A DNA stretch of 64,000 nt from Flavobacterium chilense (GTDB lineage: Bacteria > Bacteroidota > Bacteroidia > Flavobacteriales > Flavobacteriaceae), in the NCBI RefSeq assembly GCF_001602525.1, contig NZ_LSYT01000003.1, positions 62,001-126,000 on the forward strand, given 5' to 3'. Below, one piece after another: positions 9,696-18,283 of this stretch (the first letter of the stretch is position 1; each line of letters opens with the position of its first letter). The position numbers and the translations under genes are program-made. The notes beneath the pieces were generated by a model. That model had not been told where the DNA came from. It made no database searches and saw only the letters and a list, made by a program, of their open reading frames with translations.

Positions 9696-10940
9696 ATGAA
9701 AAGATCTATCACATTATTGTTTTTTGGGATCCTGAATATTTTAGTCGCCGCCGGTTGTAGCAGCGATGATAAAAATTCAGATAAACCTACAGAACCAGAA
9801 ACATTTGAACCTGTTGCGATTGAAAAAACAAATAGCACCAAAATTTATGTTCATTATATGCCTTGGTTTGAAACCAACGAAAGTAGTGCCGATAAAAAAT
9901 GGGGATATCACTGGACAATGGCCAACAAAAATCCAAACAACATTGGCGCAAACAATCGCAGAGAAATTGCGTCGTATTATTATCCACTAATTGGTCCTTA
10001 TCATTCCGGCGATAAAAATGTGATCGAAAATCATTTATTATTGATGAAATATTCCGGAATCGATGGAGTCCTGATCGATTGGTATGGCACATTTGATGTA
10101 AACGATTACCGAATGGTAAAAGAAAACACAGAACAGCTTATCGCCATGTTAAACAAAGTAGGCTTAGAATATGCGATTGTATATGAAGACAGAGTAACAA
10201 AAAACGCAGTTGATGCCGGAAAAGCCATTTCGGTAACCAGTGCAGCAAAAACCGATTTAGCTTACATGCAAACCAATTATTTTGGAGATAAAAACTACAT
10301 TAAAATAAATGGAAAACCATTGTTGCTTAATTTCGGGCCAATTGTATTGCAAACACCTGCTGAGTGGACAAATGTTTTTAATACTTTAACCACAAAACCT
10401 ACTTTTTTAACCCTGTGGGATCAATCATTCGAAGCAGGCGATAATGCTTCCGGCGAATATGCCTGGGTATATAAAAACAGCAGTTATCTGACGAATTTTT
10501 ATACCAATGCAAAACCAAAATTGGGTGTAGCAATAGGAAGTGCTTATCCCGGTTTTAAAGATTTTTATGCCGAAGGTGGCGGCGGAGCAGCTATTGGCTG
10601 GACCATTGACCATAATAACGGAGCAACTCTTGACGAAACACTTACGCTGGCTAAAAATGCAAATGTAAATTACCTGCAGCTCATTACCTGGAATGACTTT
10701 GGAGAAGGAACAATGTTCGAACCAACAGTAGAATTTGGTTACTCATATATCGAAAAAGTAAAAGCATTTGCGGGTGTAAAAAACACCGAAACTGTTTTTC
10801 CTGACATCAGTAAAATGTACAATCTGCGAATAGAAAAGAAAGGCAATGCCGATGCCCAGAAAAAATTAGACCAGGCATTTAATTATTTTGTTTCCATGCA
10901 GCCAGCAAAAGCAAAACAAGTAATAAACGAAATTAAATAA
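9696..10940 (+). CDS. GH71/GH99-like glycoside hydrolase lipoprotein
   Basis: 414 residues. The lipobox is VAAGC with cysteine 21, followed by SSDDKNSD, a run of acidic residues like the lipoprotein export signal that sends Flavobacteria lipoproteins to the cell surface. The body is a TIM-barrel enzyme of the GH71/99 type: it starts IYVHYMPWFE, has GIDGVLIDWYG and AIVYEDR on central strands, and carries TWNDFGEGT near the end. In GH99 mannanases the two carboxylates of this last motif are both Glu; here the first is Asp334 and the second Glu337, as in GH71 alpha-1,3-glucanases. Endo-action on an alpha-linked glycan at the surface is likely; alpha-mannan versus alpha-glucan is not decided. A hydrophilic C-terminal tail of about 60 residues follows the barrel. 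Confidence 0.8.
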   Translation: MKRSITLLFFGILNILVAAGCSSDDKNSDKPTEPETFEPVAIEKTNSTKIYVHYMPWFETNESSADKKWGYHWTMANKNPNNIGANNRREIASYYYPLIGPYHSGDKNVIENHLLLMKYSGIDGVLIDWYGTFDVNDYRMVKENTEQLIAMLNKVGLEYAIVYEDRVTKNAVDAGKAISVTSAAKTDLAYMQTNYFGDKNYIKINGKPLLLNFGPIVLQTPAEWTNVFNTLTTKPTFLTLWDQSFEAGDNASGEYAWVYKNSSYLTNFYTNAKPKLGVAIGSAYPGFKDFYAEGGGGAAIGWTIDHNNGATLDETLTLAKNANVNYLQLITWNDFGEGTMFEPTVEFGYSYIEKVKAFAGVKNTETVFPDISKMYNLRIEKKGNADAQKKLDQAFNYFVSMQPAKAKQVINEIK

Positions 10941-10966
10941 GAGTTGTAATTAATACAATCCACATA

Positions 10967-12985
10967 ATGAAAAACATAAACTATAGATACTGTTTAATCG
11001 CCTTTGCATCCATATTGCTCTTTGCCTGCAGTACCAAAAAAACATACAAAATAAGTTCTCCGGGAAAAAATACCGAATTAGTTTTTGAATTGACTCCTTC
11101 AGGTCAGCCACAATACAGTTTTACCTCAAACGGAAAATCAGTAATAGAACCTTCCTTATTAGGATTTGAGTTTCAGGGAATCCAAAAAATGACCGATGGT
11201 TTTGAAGTGGTTTCTACCGAAGAAAAATCAGCAGATGAAACCTGGGAACAACCTTGGGGAGAATTTAAAAAAGTAAGAGATCATCACAACGAATTAATTG
11301 TTCATCTAAAAGAATCAAAAGGAGAAGAACGTTTGGTTGATATTATTTTCAGGGTTTTTGATGATGGAGTAGGTTTTCGATATGAATTTCCAAAACAACC
11401 TCATTTAGACAAAATAAAAATCTCAAATGAGATTACCCAATTTACTTTTAAATCAGATAATGATGTTTGGTGGATTCCTGTACATCGCGAAAACAGCTAT
11501 TACGAAAGCACATATCGCAAAACACCTGTGAGTAAAACAGATACCATCAATACTCCGGCGACTTTAGAAACCAAAGAAAAATTATTTGTGGCTATTCACG
11601 AAGCCAACTTAACCGATTTTGCCTCAATGACGTTATTAAAAACAAATGATAAACAATACAAAAGCGAATTAGTGCCTTGGGCAGATGGTGTAAAAGTATA
11701 TGCCGAAACTCCGTTTAAAACGCCTTGGAGAACCATAGTAGTAGGGAAAACTCCCGGCGATGTGGCGACTTCGACAATTATGTTAAATCTAAATGAACCT
11801 TCAAAAATTGAAGACCTTTCCTGGATCAGACCTTCAAAATATATTGGAATCTGGTGGGGAATGCATTTAGAAAAATACACCTGGGGACAAGGTCCTAAAC
11901 ATGGGGCGACGACTAAGAATACAAAAGAATATATTGATTTTGCTGCGAAAAACAATTTTGACGGCGTTCTGGTAGAAGGCTGGAACGAGGGCTGGGACGG
12001 CGACTGGACTGCTGATGGATCTTCATTTAGTTTTGTAAAAGCCTATCCCGATTTTAATTTAGAAGAAATTACTAAATATGCTGCTATTAAAAATGTTCGT
12101 TTAATAGGACATCATGAAACGGCAGGAGCAACCAAACATTACGAAAGCCAGTTAGAAGATGCCTTTAAACTGTATCAGAAAATGGGTGTAAATACCGTAA
12201 AAACAGGTTACGTAAATAAATATTTGGATAAAAAAGAATGGCATGACAGCCAGTATGGAGCACGTCATTACAGAAAAGTGATGGAAACGGCAGCGAAATA
12301 TCATATCATGATCGACAATCACGAACCAATAAAAGGTACAGGGTTACAACGTACCTATCCGAACTTTATGTCACAAGAAGGCGGAAGAGGACAGGAATAC
12401 AACGCCTGGTCTGTTGATGGCGGAAACACTCCGGAACATTTAACAACTTTGCCGTTTACCAGAATGCTTTCAGGACCTTTTGATTACACACCCGGAAATT
12501 TCAATTTTGATTATAAAACACCTTCGGGAGCGAGAGTACAAACCACTTTGGCAAACCAGCTGGCGTTGTATGTGATTATTTTCAGTCCGTTGCAAATGGC
12601 TTCAGATTTACCGGAGAATTATGTTGGAAAACCGGAATTTCAGTTTATAAAAGACGTGCCTTGTACCTGGTCAGATACAAAAGTTTTAGATTCAAAAATT
12701 GGAGAATACACTACAATTGTCCGTAAAGACTGGGAAGAAAAAAACTGGTATTTGGGCACTATTACCAACAGTAAAAGCAGAGACCTTAAAGTAGACTTAT
12801 CCTTCCTGGATAAAGGAAAAGAATACGAAGCTGAAATTTATGCAGACGGAGCCGGAGCAAATTATAAAACAAATCCATATCCGGTGACGATTTCAAAACA
12901 AACAGTAAACAGTAAAAGTACTTTGGATCTTAAGTTGGCAGCTGGAGGAGGAACAGCTATAAAATTCACCCCAATCGAAAAATAA
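10967..12985 (+). CDS. GH97 family alpha-glycosidase (SusB-like, inverting type by residues)
   Basis: 672 residues. The lipobox LLFAC gives cysteine 21 followed by STKKTYK, without acids, so it should stay in the periplasm. The N-terminal beta-sandwich (about 30-280) leads into a TIM barrel (about 285-560) and a C-terminal beta domain. GH97 landmarks are clear: WWGMHLEKYTWGQGP, GVLVEGWNEGWDGDW, then Glu384 (HHETAG), Glu453 (DNHEP) and Glu471 (SQEGGRG). The retaining branch of the family has a nucleophile Asp after the strand equivalent to VNTVKTGY; here that position is Gly, while the Glu residues used by inverting SusB are kept. An exo-acting alpha-glucosidase-like activity on imported oligosaccharides is expected. 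It lies 26 bp after the GH71/99-like gene and is in its operon. Confidence 0.93.
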   Translation: MKNINYRYCLIAFASILLFACSTKKTYKISSPGKNTELVFELTPSGQPQYSFTSNGKSVIEPSLLGFEFQGIQKMTDGFEVVSTEEKSADETWEQPWGEFKKVRDHHNELIVHLKESKGEERLVDIIFRVFDDGVGFRYEFPKQPHLDKIKISNEITQFTFKSDNDVWWIPVHRENSYYESTYRKTPVSKTDTINTPATLETKEKLFVAIHEANLTDFASMTLLKTNDKQYKSELVPWADGVKVYAETPFKTPWRTIVVGKTPGDVATSTIMLNLNEPSKIEDLSWIRPSKYIGIWWGMHLEKYTWGQGPKHGATTKNTKEYIDFAAKNNFDGVLVEGWNEGWDGDWTADGSSFSFVKAYPDFNLEEITKYAAIKNVRLIGHHETAGATKHYESQLEDAFKLYQKMGVNTVKTGYVNKYLDKKEWHDSQYGARHYRKVMETAAKYHIMIDNHEPIKGTGLQRTYPNFMSQEGGRGQEYNAWSVDGGNTPEHLTTLPFTRMLSGPFDYTPGNFNFDYKTPSGARVQTTLANQLALYVIIFSPLQMASDLPENYVGKPEFQFIKDVPCTWSDTKVLDSKIGEYTTIVRKDWEEKNWYLGTITNSKSRDLKVDLSFLDKGKEYEAEIYADGAGANYKTNPYPVTISKQTVNSKSTLDLKLAAGGGTAIKFTPIEK

Positions 12986-13027
12986 GTTTGTTTAGTTTAT
13001 TTTGAGTTAAGTTGAGTTTGAGCAAAT

Positions 13028-13068
13028 AAACCCGATAACTACAAAAGTTATCGGGTTTATTATTTTTG
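13028..13068. terminator. Bidirectional terminator between convergent genes
   Basis: A perfect 13-bp stem (13028-13040 with 13046-13058) with a 5-nt loop is flanked by A-rich sequence on the left and a T-rich tract on the right. It ends the glycan operon and could also serve the minus-strand gene ending at 13170. Confidence 0.9.
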
Positions 13069-13087
13069 TTTCAGACTTCAAGTAAGA

Positions 13088-13162
13088 AGTTATGAGTTAT
13101 AAGTTATAAGTTTTAGAATTAAAAAACTTAGAACCTTAGTACCTCAGTATCTCAGCACCTTT
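13088..13162. repeat. Short heptad and CTTAG-type tandem repeats
   Basis: Heptads AGTTATG/AGTTATA occur in tandem at 13088-13115, followed by CTTAGAACCTTAGTACCTC-type words up to 13162. Similar CTTAG words recur near 20500-20535. No gene is present. Confidence 0.6.
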
Positions 13163-13169
13163 AAAAAAA

Positions 13170-14090
13170 CTAATGTTTATAAAGCTTAACATGATGACCA
13201 AAAGCATAAGCCGCTGTAATAGTTGGTCCGTTGTAGCCCCATTTCAGATCTCCGTTTAGTCTTTCTTTTAAGGCATCTACTTTAAAATTCAGTCCGGTAT
13301 ATCCTGCCGTAAGACTAAAGTTTTGATGCACATTATAAGAAATAGCTAAATTATAACTAACAATCCGTCCATCTATATTGTCAATTTTTATGGCAAAATA
13401 ATTGGCATTTACATACAATCCCCAGCGTTTTGCCAGTACAAATTCACCCCAAACACCAATATCCGGTAACGGAGCAGTAAAATTAAAGCTGTCTCTATAC
13501 TCCAAACTAGCCTGATTTGCATCTACACGTAAGGCAAGATCTGCAAAAAGTACATGGGTACCAATTAATAAACCTGCTTCGTATTTTGGTTTGGATAAAA
13601 AAGCATAGCCATAAGCAATTCTGGCAATCTGAACATCAAAGAGAGCTGTTACCCTCGTGTTTATATTATAAGTATGTTCACCAAAATTAATTTCTTTTTC
13701 TAAGGTTTTAGTCGAACTTCTGTCAAGAGCAAAAAATTCAAAACCCAATCTCGATCTTCTCGAAATACGCCAGTCAAAAGTTCCCATAAAAGACGTGCTT
13801 GATTTTGAAAATCCTAAATCGTCTTCCAGATCTATTTCTGTACCGTGATTCCCGTTATTGGTACCAACCTGAATCTGAGTATTGTTAACAGGAAAAAATG
13901 CGCCTGCTGTAACTTTAAAACGTCGTGCATGCCATGGTAAATCTTCATCATAATTTTGTGGTGAAGAGGGAGCATTTAAATCATTTTGTAAAACCGCTGC
14001 TGTATTTTCCAGAGGAATTTCGGCAGTGTTTTGAGCCTGAATTGAAAAGAAGGGAAGAAGAACTATCAAAAAACAAAATAACTTTTTCAT
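13170..14090 (-). CDS. Outer-membrane beta-barrel protein of unknown function
   Basis: 306 residues with a signal peptide (FLIVLLPFFSIQAQ, cleavage near residue 20). After a short linker the rest alternates hydrophobic and polar residues in strand-length segments with aromatic girdles (for example KRWGLYVNANYFAIKI and NFSLTAGYTGLNFKV), as in small to mid-size outer-membrane barrels. The protein ends AAYAFGHHVKLYKH rather than with a canonical C-terminal aromatic. It is alone on the minus strand and shares its downstream terminator with the glycan operon. A porin-like or structural role is possible; nothing ties it to the glycan locus except position. Confidence 0.75.
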   Translation of the reverse strand: MKKLFCFLIVLLPFFSIQAQNTAEIPLENTAAVLQNDLNAPSSPQNYDEDLPWHARRFKVTAGAFFPVNNTQIQVGTNNGNHGTEIDLEDDLGFSKSSTSFMGTFDWRISRRSRLGFEFFALDRSSTKTLEKEINFGEHTYNINTRVTALFDVQIARIAYGYAFLSKPKYEAGLLIGTHVLFADLALRVDANQASLEYRDSFNFTAPLPDIGVWGEFVLAKRWGLYVNANYFAIKIDNIDGRIVSYNLAISYNVHQNFSLTAGYTGLNFKVDALKERLNGDLKWGYNGPTITAAYAFGHHVKLYKH

Positions 14091-14214
14091 GGGATTTATT
14101 TTTAGATTTTATTGATATTTTTTTAACATTTAAAGTTAACGAAAAAAATCATTCATTTTTTATTTTTAGCTGTTTATTATTTTGACTATCAGGTTGTTAT
14201 AGGATTTGTTAAAA

Positions 14215-14247
14215 TTGGTTGACATGTCACTCTTTTTTGTAATTTTG
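14215..14247 (+). promoter_or_regulatory. Promoter of marR-MATE operon with palindromic operator
   Basis: The -7 box TAATTTTG (14240-14247) matches TAnnTTTG exactly. TTG at 14219-14221 gives an 18-bp spacer. TGACATGTCA (14220-14229), a perfect 10-bp palindrome, overlaps the -33 element and is a natural MarR operator. The ATG is only 4 bp beyond the -7 box, so the transcript should begin at or next to the start codon. Confidence 0.65.
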
Positions 14248-14251
14248 TTTC

Positions 14252-14716
14252 ATGGAAAAAAATAATACAGATTTTGATGCTTTTAAAGAAGAAATTTCGA
14301 ATAGTTTTTTCTTTCAGATTCACCGTATGAAACGAACCATTTTTCGTCATACCAATGCCCTTATGACCGAAGCCGGAATTTATTTGCAATTGGAGCAGCT
14401 TCCGCTAATTATGATTTTGCAGCGCAAAAACTTGTCGCAAAGAGAACTTTCAGACATGACAATGCGGGACAAATCATCTATTTTGAGAAGTATAAATGCA
14501 TTAGAAAAAAAAGCATTGGTAGAAGTCCAGAAAGATGAAGTTGATAAGCGTAAAAACATAGTAAGCCTTACAGAAGAAGGAATTACGCTGGCTAAAAATA
14601 TCAGGCTTTTAATGAAAAAGGCAGAAGATGAGGTGATGGCAGTTTTTTCGGCACAAGAGAGGGCACAAGCACTTGAAACGATTAGAGGTTACGCAGATAA
14701 ATTAGATACACTTTAA
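14252..14716 (+). CDS. MarR family transcriptional regulator
   Basis: 154 residues with the MarR winged-helix fold: dimerising helices at both ends and the recognition region LSQRELSDMTMRDKSSILRSINALEKKALV, then the wing with DEVDKRKNIVSLTEEG. The DKR motif of the wing is present. It is 16 bp upstream of a MATE pump gene and so very likely represses that pump and itself through the palindrome in its promoter, releasing it when a drug or phenolic ligand binds. The start codon is the only ATG compatible with the full N-terminal helix, which makes the mRNA nearly leaderless. Confidence 0.92.
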   Translation: MEKNNTDFDAFKEEISNSFFFQIHRMKRTIFRHTNALMTEAGIYLQLEQLPLIMILQRKNLSQRELSDMTMRDKSSILRSINALEKKALVEVQKDEVDKRKNIVSLTEEGITLAKNIRLLMKKAEDEVMAVFSAQERAQALETIRGYADKLDTL

Positions 14717-14732
14717 CAGAACAACAAACAAA

Positions 14733-16151
14733 ATGAACAAAAACGAATTATTAGAAGGTCCTATACTTTCTTCTTTATTAAAATTGGCAGTGCCTATTAT
14801 GATTGCTAATTTGCTGCAAGCCGCTTACCAGCTGGTAGATGCTTTTTGGGTGGGACGTTTGGGTGGAGATGCTGTTGCAGCTGTATCTGTAAGTACACCC
14901 GTAATTTTCCTTACGATTGCTTTAGGAACCGGATTGGCTATTGCAGGTTCTATACTTATTGCACAATATTTTGGCGCAGGACAACAGCAAATGGTCAATC
15001 ATGTTGCCGCACAAACGTTATTAATGGTGGTTACGGTTTCGATCGTTTTATCTATTATTGGATATTTCCTGAGTCCATATTTTTTGCAGGTGCTAAAAGT
15101 TACGCCTACCGTTTATAAAGATGCTTTGGGATTTATGCAGATAGCCTTTATTGGACTCGTTTTCAGTTTTAGTTTTATGATTTTTCAATCGGTGATGCGT
15201 GGTGTTGGGCGTGTTACTTTGCCGGTTTATATAGTATTAGGAACTGTAATTCTCAATTTTGCCTTAGATCCGTTGTTTATTTTTGGCTGGAATTTTATTC
15301 CGCCATTGGGAGTAAAAGGAGCGGCCCTGGCAACATTATCAACACAAAGTTTGGCGATTATTATTGGTTTTGCCATTTTGTTTAGAGGAAAACACGGAAT
15401 TCATTTAAAATTAAAGGACTTCAGACCGGATTACAAACACATCAAAAAAGCATTCAAAATTGGTTTTCCGTCTTCGATAGAACAATCCATGCGTGCTATT
15501 GGTTTAACAGCGATTACTTTTCTAATAGTACATTTTGGTACAACTACCGTAGCTTCTTATGGAGCTGGTTCTAACCTGATTCAGTTAATTATGATTCCGG
15601 CTTTGGGACTTTCAATGGCAATTGCCACTCTTGTTGGACAGAATATTGGTGCGGGAAATATGCTTCGTGCCGGAAAAATTGCAAAACTGGGGGCTTATCT
15701 GGGCTTTGGATTATTAACCGTAATTGGATTAATTGCTTTTGCTCTGGCACCCTATTTAATTGCTTTTTTTGTGCCAAACGAGCCTTCGGTTATTGCAGGC
15801 GGAACCGTATTTTTGAGAATTACATGCCTTTCCTGGGGATTTTTAGGACTTCAGATGTGTTTGCTGGGTGTTTTTAGAGCGGTTGGTAATACAACACTTC
15901 CTATGATTCTGACTTTGGTTTCGCAATGGGTTTTACAATTTCCGCTGGCTTATATTTTATCGCATAATACTTCACTGAAACAAATCGGGATTTGGTGGGC
16001 TTTTCCAATTTCGACTGTTATTACCGCTATTATCACGATGCTTATTTATGCCAAAGGCGACTGGAAAAAAGAACGATTAACCGGAAAAACAAATAAACTG
16101 ATTGACAAAGTAGAGAAGGAAATTGTTAATGAAGGTTTTGAGGTTAAATAA
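14733..16151 (+). CDS. MATE family multidrug/Na+ antiporter
   Basis: 472 residues with twelve hydrophobic segments in two halves related to each other. The N-terminal half starts LLKLAVPIMIANLLQAAYQLVDAFWVGRLG, a standard MatE opening, and the second half repeats it from about residue 245 (IGFPSSIEQSMRAIGL). Such proteins export cationic drugs or dyes in exchange for Na+ or H+ across the inner membrane. It is the second gene of the MarR operon and is followed by its own terminator at 16210. The charged C-terminus (KGDWKKERLTGKTNKLIDKVEKE) is cytoplasmic. Confidence 0.95.
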   Translation: MNKNELLEGPILSSLLKLAVPIMIANLLQAAYQLVDAFWVGRLGGDAVAAVSVSTPVIFLTIALGTGLAIAGSILIAQYFGAGQQQMVNHVAAQTLLMVVTVSIVLSIIGYFLSPYFLQVLKVTPTVYKDALGFMQIAFIGLVFSFSFMIFQSVMRGVGRVTLPVYIVLGTVILNFALDPLFIFGWNFIPPLGVKGAALATLSTQSLAIIIGFAILFRGKHGIHLKLKDFRPDYKHIKKAFKIGFPSSIEQSMRAIGLTAITFLIVHFGTTTVASYGAGSNLIQLIMIPALGLSMAIATLVGQNIGAGNMLRAGKIAKLGAYLGFGLLTVIGLIAFALAPYLIAFFVPNEPSVIAGGTVFLRITCLSWGFLGLQMCLLGVFRAVGNTTLPMILTLVSQWVLQFPLAYILSHNTSLKQIGIWWAFPISTVITAIITMLIYAKGDWKKERLTGKTNKLIDKVEKEIVNEGFEVK

Positions 16152-16209
16152 AGTTGCTGAGGTTATAATCTTCTGGAGTTTAGGTTCAGCGTTTCAAAGG
16201 TTTTTATAC

Positions 16210-16242
16210 AGACGTACAATGGTTATTGTGCGTCTTTTTTTG
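16210..16242 (+). terminator. Terminator of marR-MATE operon
   Basis: An 11-bp stem (16210-16220 with 16225-16235, one G-U pair) with a 4-nt loop is followed by seven T. Confidence 0.9.
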
Positions 16243-16319
16243 TTTTAGAATACTATAATCTTATCATTTTGATCAGGGAGAAATTTGGAGATTTAATAAT
16301 GGGTTCTTTTGAATATGAG

Positions 16320-16424
16320 GGTTGCGTGAGGGATAGGAGCAGTCCGCCGCAGCGGAGCGGATAGCCCGACAGCATTTAAAAAAAGGACCAATGAACGCAA
16401 TATTGTTAGGGCCTTTTTTTAAAT
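16320..16424 (+). ncRNA. Candidate structured RNA element, copy 1
   Basis: Core 16325-16373 contains GAGGGATAGGAGC, a small GC hairpin (CCGC-AG-CGG) and AGCGGATAGCCCGAC. GGG and CCC flanking the core can pair. It is followed directly by an inverted repeat (16374-16389 with 16409-16424, 15 of 16 pairs) that contains seven T and looks like a terminator. It is much more GC-rich than its surroundings. A second copy of the same design is on the minus strand near 46.95 kb. Family members of this appearance are scattered in Flavobacterium intergenic DNA. Whether it is transcribed is unknown. Confidence 0.5.
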
Positions 16425-16462
16425 GGTGGCACGCCCAATAAATAATTCGATTCAATTTATAA

Positions 16463-16493
16463 TTGTTATTAAAAAATGTATTCTCTATATTTG
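16463..16493 (+). promoter_or_regulatory. Promoter of the orphan membrane protein
   Basis: TTG at 16463-16465, a 20-bp spacer and TATATTTG at 16486-16493 fit the Bacteroidota promoter well. The ATG follows 22 bp later. Confidence 0.65.
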
Positions 16494-16515
16494 AAAGTAA
16501 ATTCTCAATATAATT

Positions 16516-17694
16516 ATGGATAAGAAATTAAAACAATTCTTTGTAAAGTCGTTTATAGTATTGCTGGTGATACATTTAGGGTATTTTTTATATGGCTATT
16601 TTAAGTTTGAAGGTGTTGGGAAAATCGATATCTATACTGAATTTTACCGATTTAAATTTTACGACGATGTATCGATCTCGCACTTTTTTGTAAGCGGATT
16701 GTTTTTGTTTTTCTTTCTTATTTTCCTGATCAGAAATCATTTTAAACAGCATTTTTCGTTTGGAAATTTGCTGAAAATTGGGGGCTTGTTGCTGTTGATT
16801 TCTTTTTTCACTTTCTCGTTTTTTATTAGCTATAGTTTTGGTGTGAATGCTAAACTGAAATCTGAATTGTCTGAAAAGAATTTTAATGAAGACAAAACAT
16901 TGCTTAATGTTTTAAATCCGTTTTTATACAATTATACCTCTTACAGTTCTCAGAAACTGTTTAATCCGGTTAATATTTTATATCCAAAACCTTATCCGGT
17001 TATTGAGGTTGTTGACAGTACTTTAGTTACGGATCAGTATTATAGCGTCGAATATAATTACTATAGTATTGATACTTTGAAAGTTCTTACGGCTGATTTT
17101 AATAAGGCCTCAAATATAACAAATACGATTTTAGAGCGCATAGGTTTTGACAAAGAAGAAATAGCTAAAAGAATAATCAAAAAGAATGTTATAAAAGACA
17201 GTACACAAATTATCTACAAAGGCAGAGAAGTAAGTCCGCAATACGATAATGATATTTGTATCTTTTTAGAAAACAATACCTTGTTGGTTCCTGTAAAAGA
17301 TGTTCCGGTTGAAAAGCAACAACTTCAGGCAGCTGTAAGGCGTCATAAATTATTATATAAGTTCAAACAGGATTCGTTGCTTCATGATTTTCAGAAGCTG
17401 GATACCTTGCTTAAAAAATACAAGATCGAAACTCATATTGTTCCTAAAGATCTGACCAAAGATGTTTTATTCTATAAAGAACATCATGATGAACCGCTAA
17501 ATGCTATTAGAAATAATTTTGACAGAAAAGCCCTGGCAGAAAAACTGAATACCTTAAATAAGTTATTTTACCAGCCTAATTATCTGCATCCGTCGATTGT
17601 ACCTATATTTTTTTCTGTGATTGCTGTAGTATGGTTCATTCTCTTTTTGATATGTGTATTATTTAACTTAAGAAAAAGAAAACACAACACTTAA
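16516..17694 (+). CDS. Membrane protein of unknown function with large soluble domain
   Basis: 392 residues, family not recognised. Three hydrophobic segments lie in the first 110 residues (about 10-28, 57-76 and 87-110), a soluble region of about 250 residues follows, and a single membrane segment is near 366-386 with a basic tail RKRKHNT. The soluble part is rich in Tyr, Lys and Asp and contains helical stretches (LQAAVRRHKLLYKFKQDSLL). With this topology it would lie in the periplasm or cytoplasm between membrane anchors, depending on orientation. It stands alone behind a good promoter, with no obvious operon partner. No motif points to a reaction. Confidence 0.75.
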   Translation: MDKKLKQFFVKSFIVLLVIHLGYFLYGYFKFEGVGKIDIYTEFYRFKFYDDVSISHFFVSGLFLFFFLIFLIRNHFKQHFSFGNLLKIGGLLLLISFFTFSFFISYSFGVNAKLKSELSEKNFNEDKTLLNVLNPFLYNYTSYSSQKLFNPVNILYPKPYPVIEVVDSTLVTDQYYSVEYNYYSIDTLKVLTADFNKASNITNTILERIGFDKEEIAKRIIKKNVIKDSTQIIYKGREVSPQYDNDICIFLENNTLLVPVKDVPVEKQQLQAAVRRHKLLYKFKQDSLLHDFQKLDTLLKKYKIETHIVPKDLTKDVLFYKEHHDEPLNAIRNNFDRKALAEKLNTLNKLFYQPNYLHPSIVPIFFSVIAVVWFILFLICVLFNLRKRKHNT

Positions 17695-17737
17695 ACCAAA
17701 TTTAGACAACCATTAATATTTGCAATTGTATTTACAT

Positions 17738-17817
17738 TGATTATTGATATTGCCATTTATATTGATTATTGTCATTGATTTTTGCCATTGCATTGCCATT
17801 GATTTTTGCCATTGATT
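17738..17817. repeat. CATTGATTTTTGC-type tandem repeat
   Basis: Words such as GCCATTGATTTTT and CATTGCCATTGATT recur imperfectly through this stretch and run into the stop codon of the next minus-strand gene. It is simple-sequence DNA, not a gene. Confidence 0.6.
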
Positions 17818-18250
17818 AAACCCTGTTATAATCGGCTTTCCAGTGTACAATTGCTTTTTTTATGGCATCGCCACTTAAGCCGTTTTTGAGTGTATCTTCT
17901 ATAAGCGGAAGAATTTCATTATCAGGAGCAAATCTTAAAGCAAATATCTGATCGTCTGTCAATTTATATTCGAACTCTTCGAGTCGTTTTCCGGTTAAGG
18001 TAAAATAACGGTAACGAAGTTCTAATCGCACAATTCGGTTTTGGAGAATTAGGGCATAATGCTGTCTGAGCATATACGCCAGCCAAAAAAGAAATACAAA
18101 ACCAACACTAATAAAAGACCAGATCAAAGCATCGTTTGTTGTAAAGGCAAAGTAAATGCTGCATCCCAAAAAGATCATTAAAACCGGATAATAAATAAAA
18201 TGATGCGGTGTATAAAATCGTATATGATTGTAATAGGTCTGGATTTTCAT
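17816..18250 (-). CDS. DUF6526 family membrane protein
   Basis: 144 residues. Starts with a short amphipathic region containing NHIRFYTPHHFIYYP, then two adjacent membrane helices (about 19-36 and 42-60), then a cytoplasmic part with LQNRIVRLELRYRYFTLTGK, TDDQIFALRFAPDNE and a C-terminal KKAIVHWKADYNRV. This set of landmarks is the DUF6526 family, common in Bacteroidota; its function is unknown. A possible -7 box on the minus strand, TAGCTTTG, lies at 18283-18290 without a convincing -33. Confidence 0.85.
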   Translation of the reverse strand: MKIQTYYNHIRFYTPHHFIYYPVLMIFLGCSIYFAFTTNDALIWSFISVGFVFLFWLAYMLRQHYALILQNRIVRLELRYRYFTLTGKRLEEFEYKLTDDQIFALRFAPDNEILPLIEDTLKNGLSGDAIKKAIVHWKADYNRV

Positions 18251-18283
18251 AATAATCTGTTTTTGGGTTGAGGATAAAAAAAC

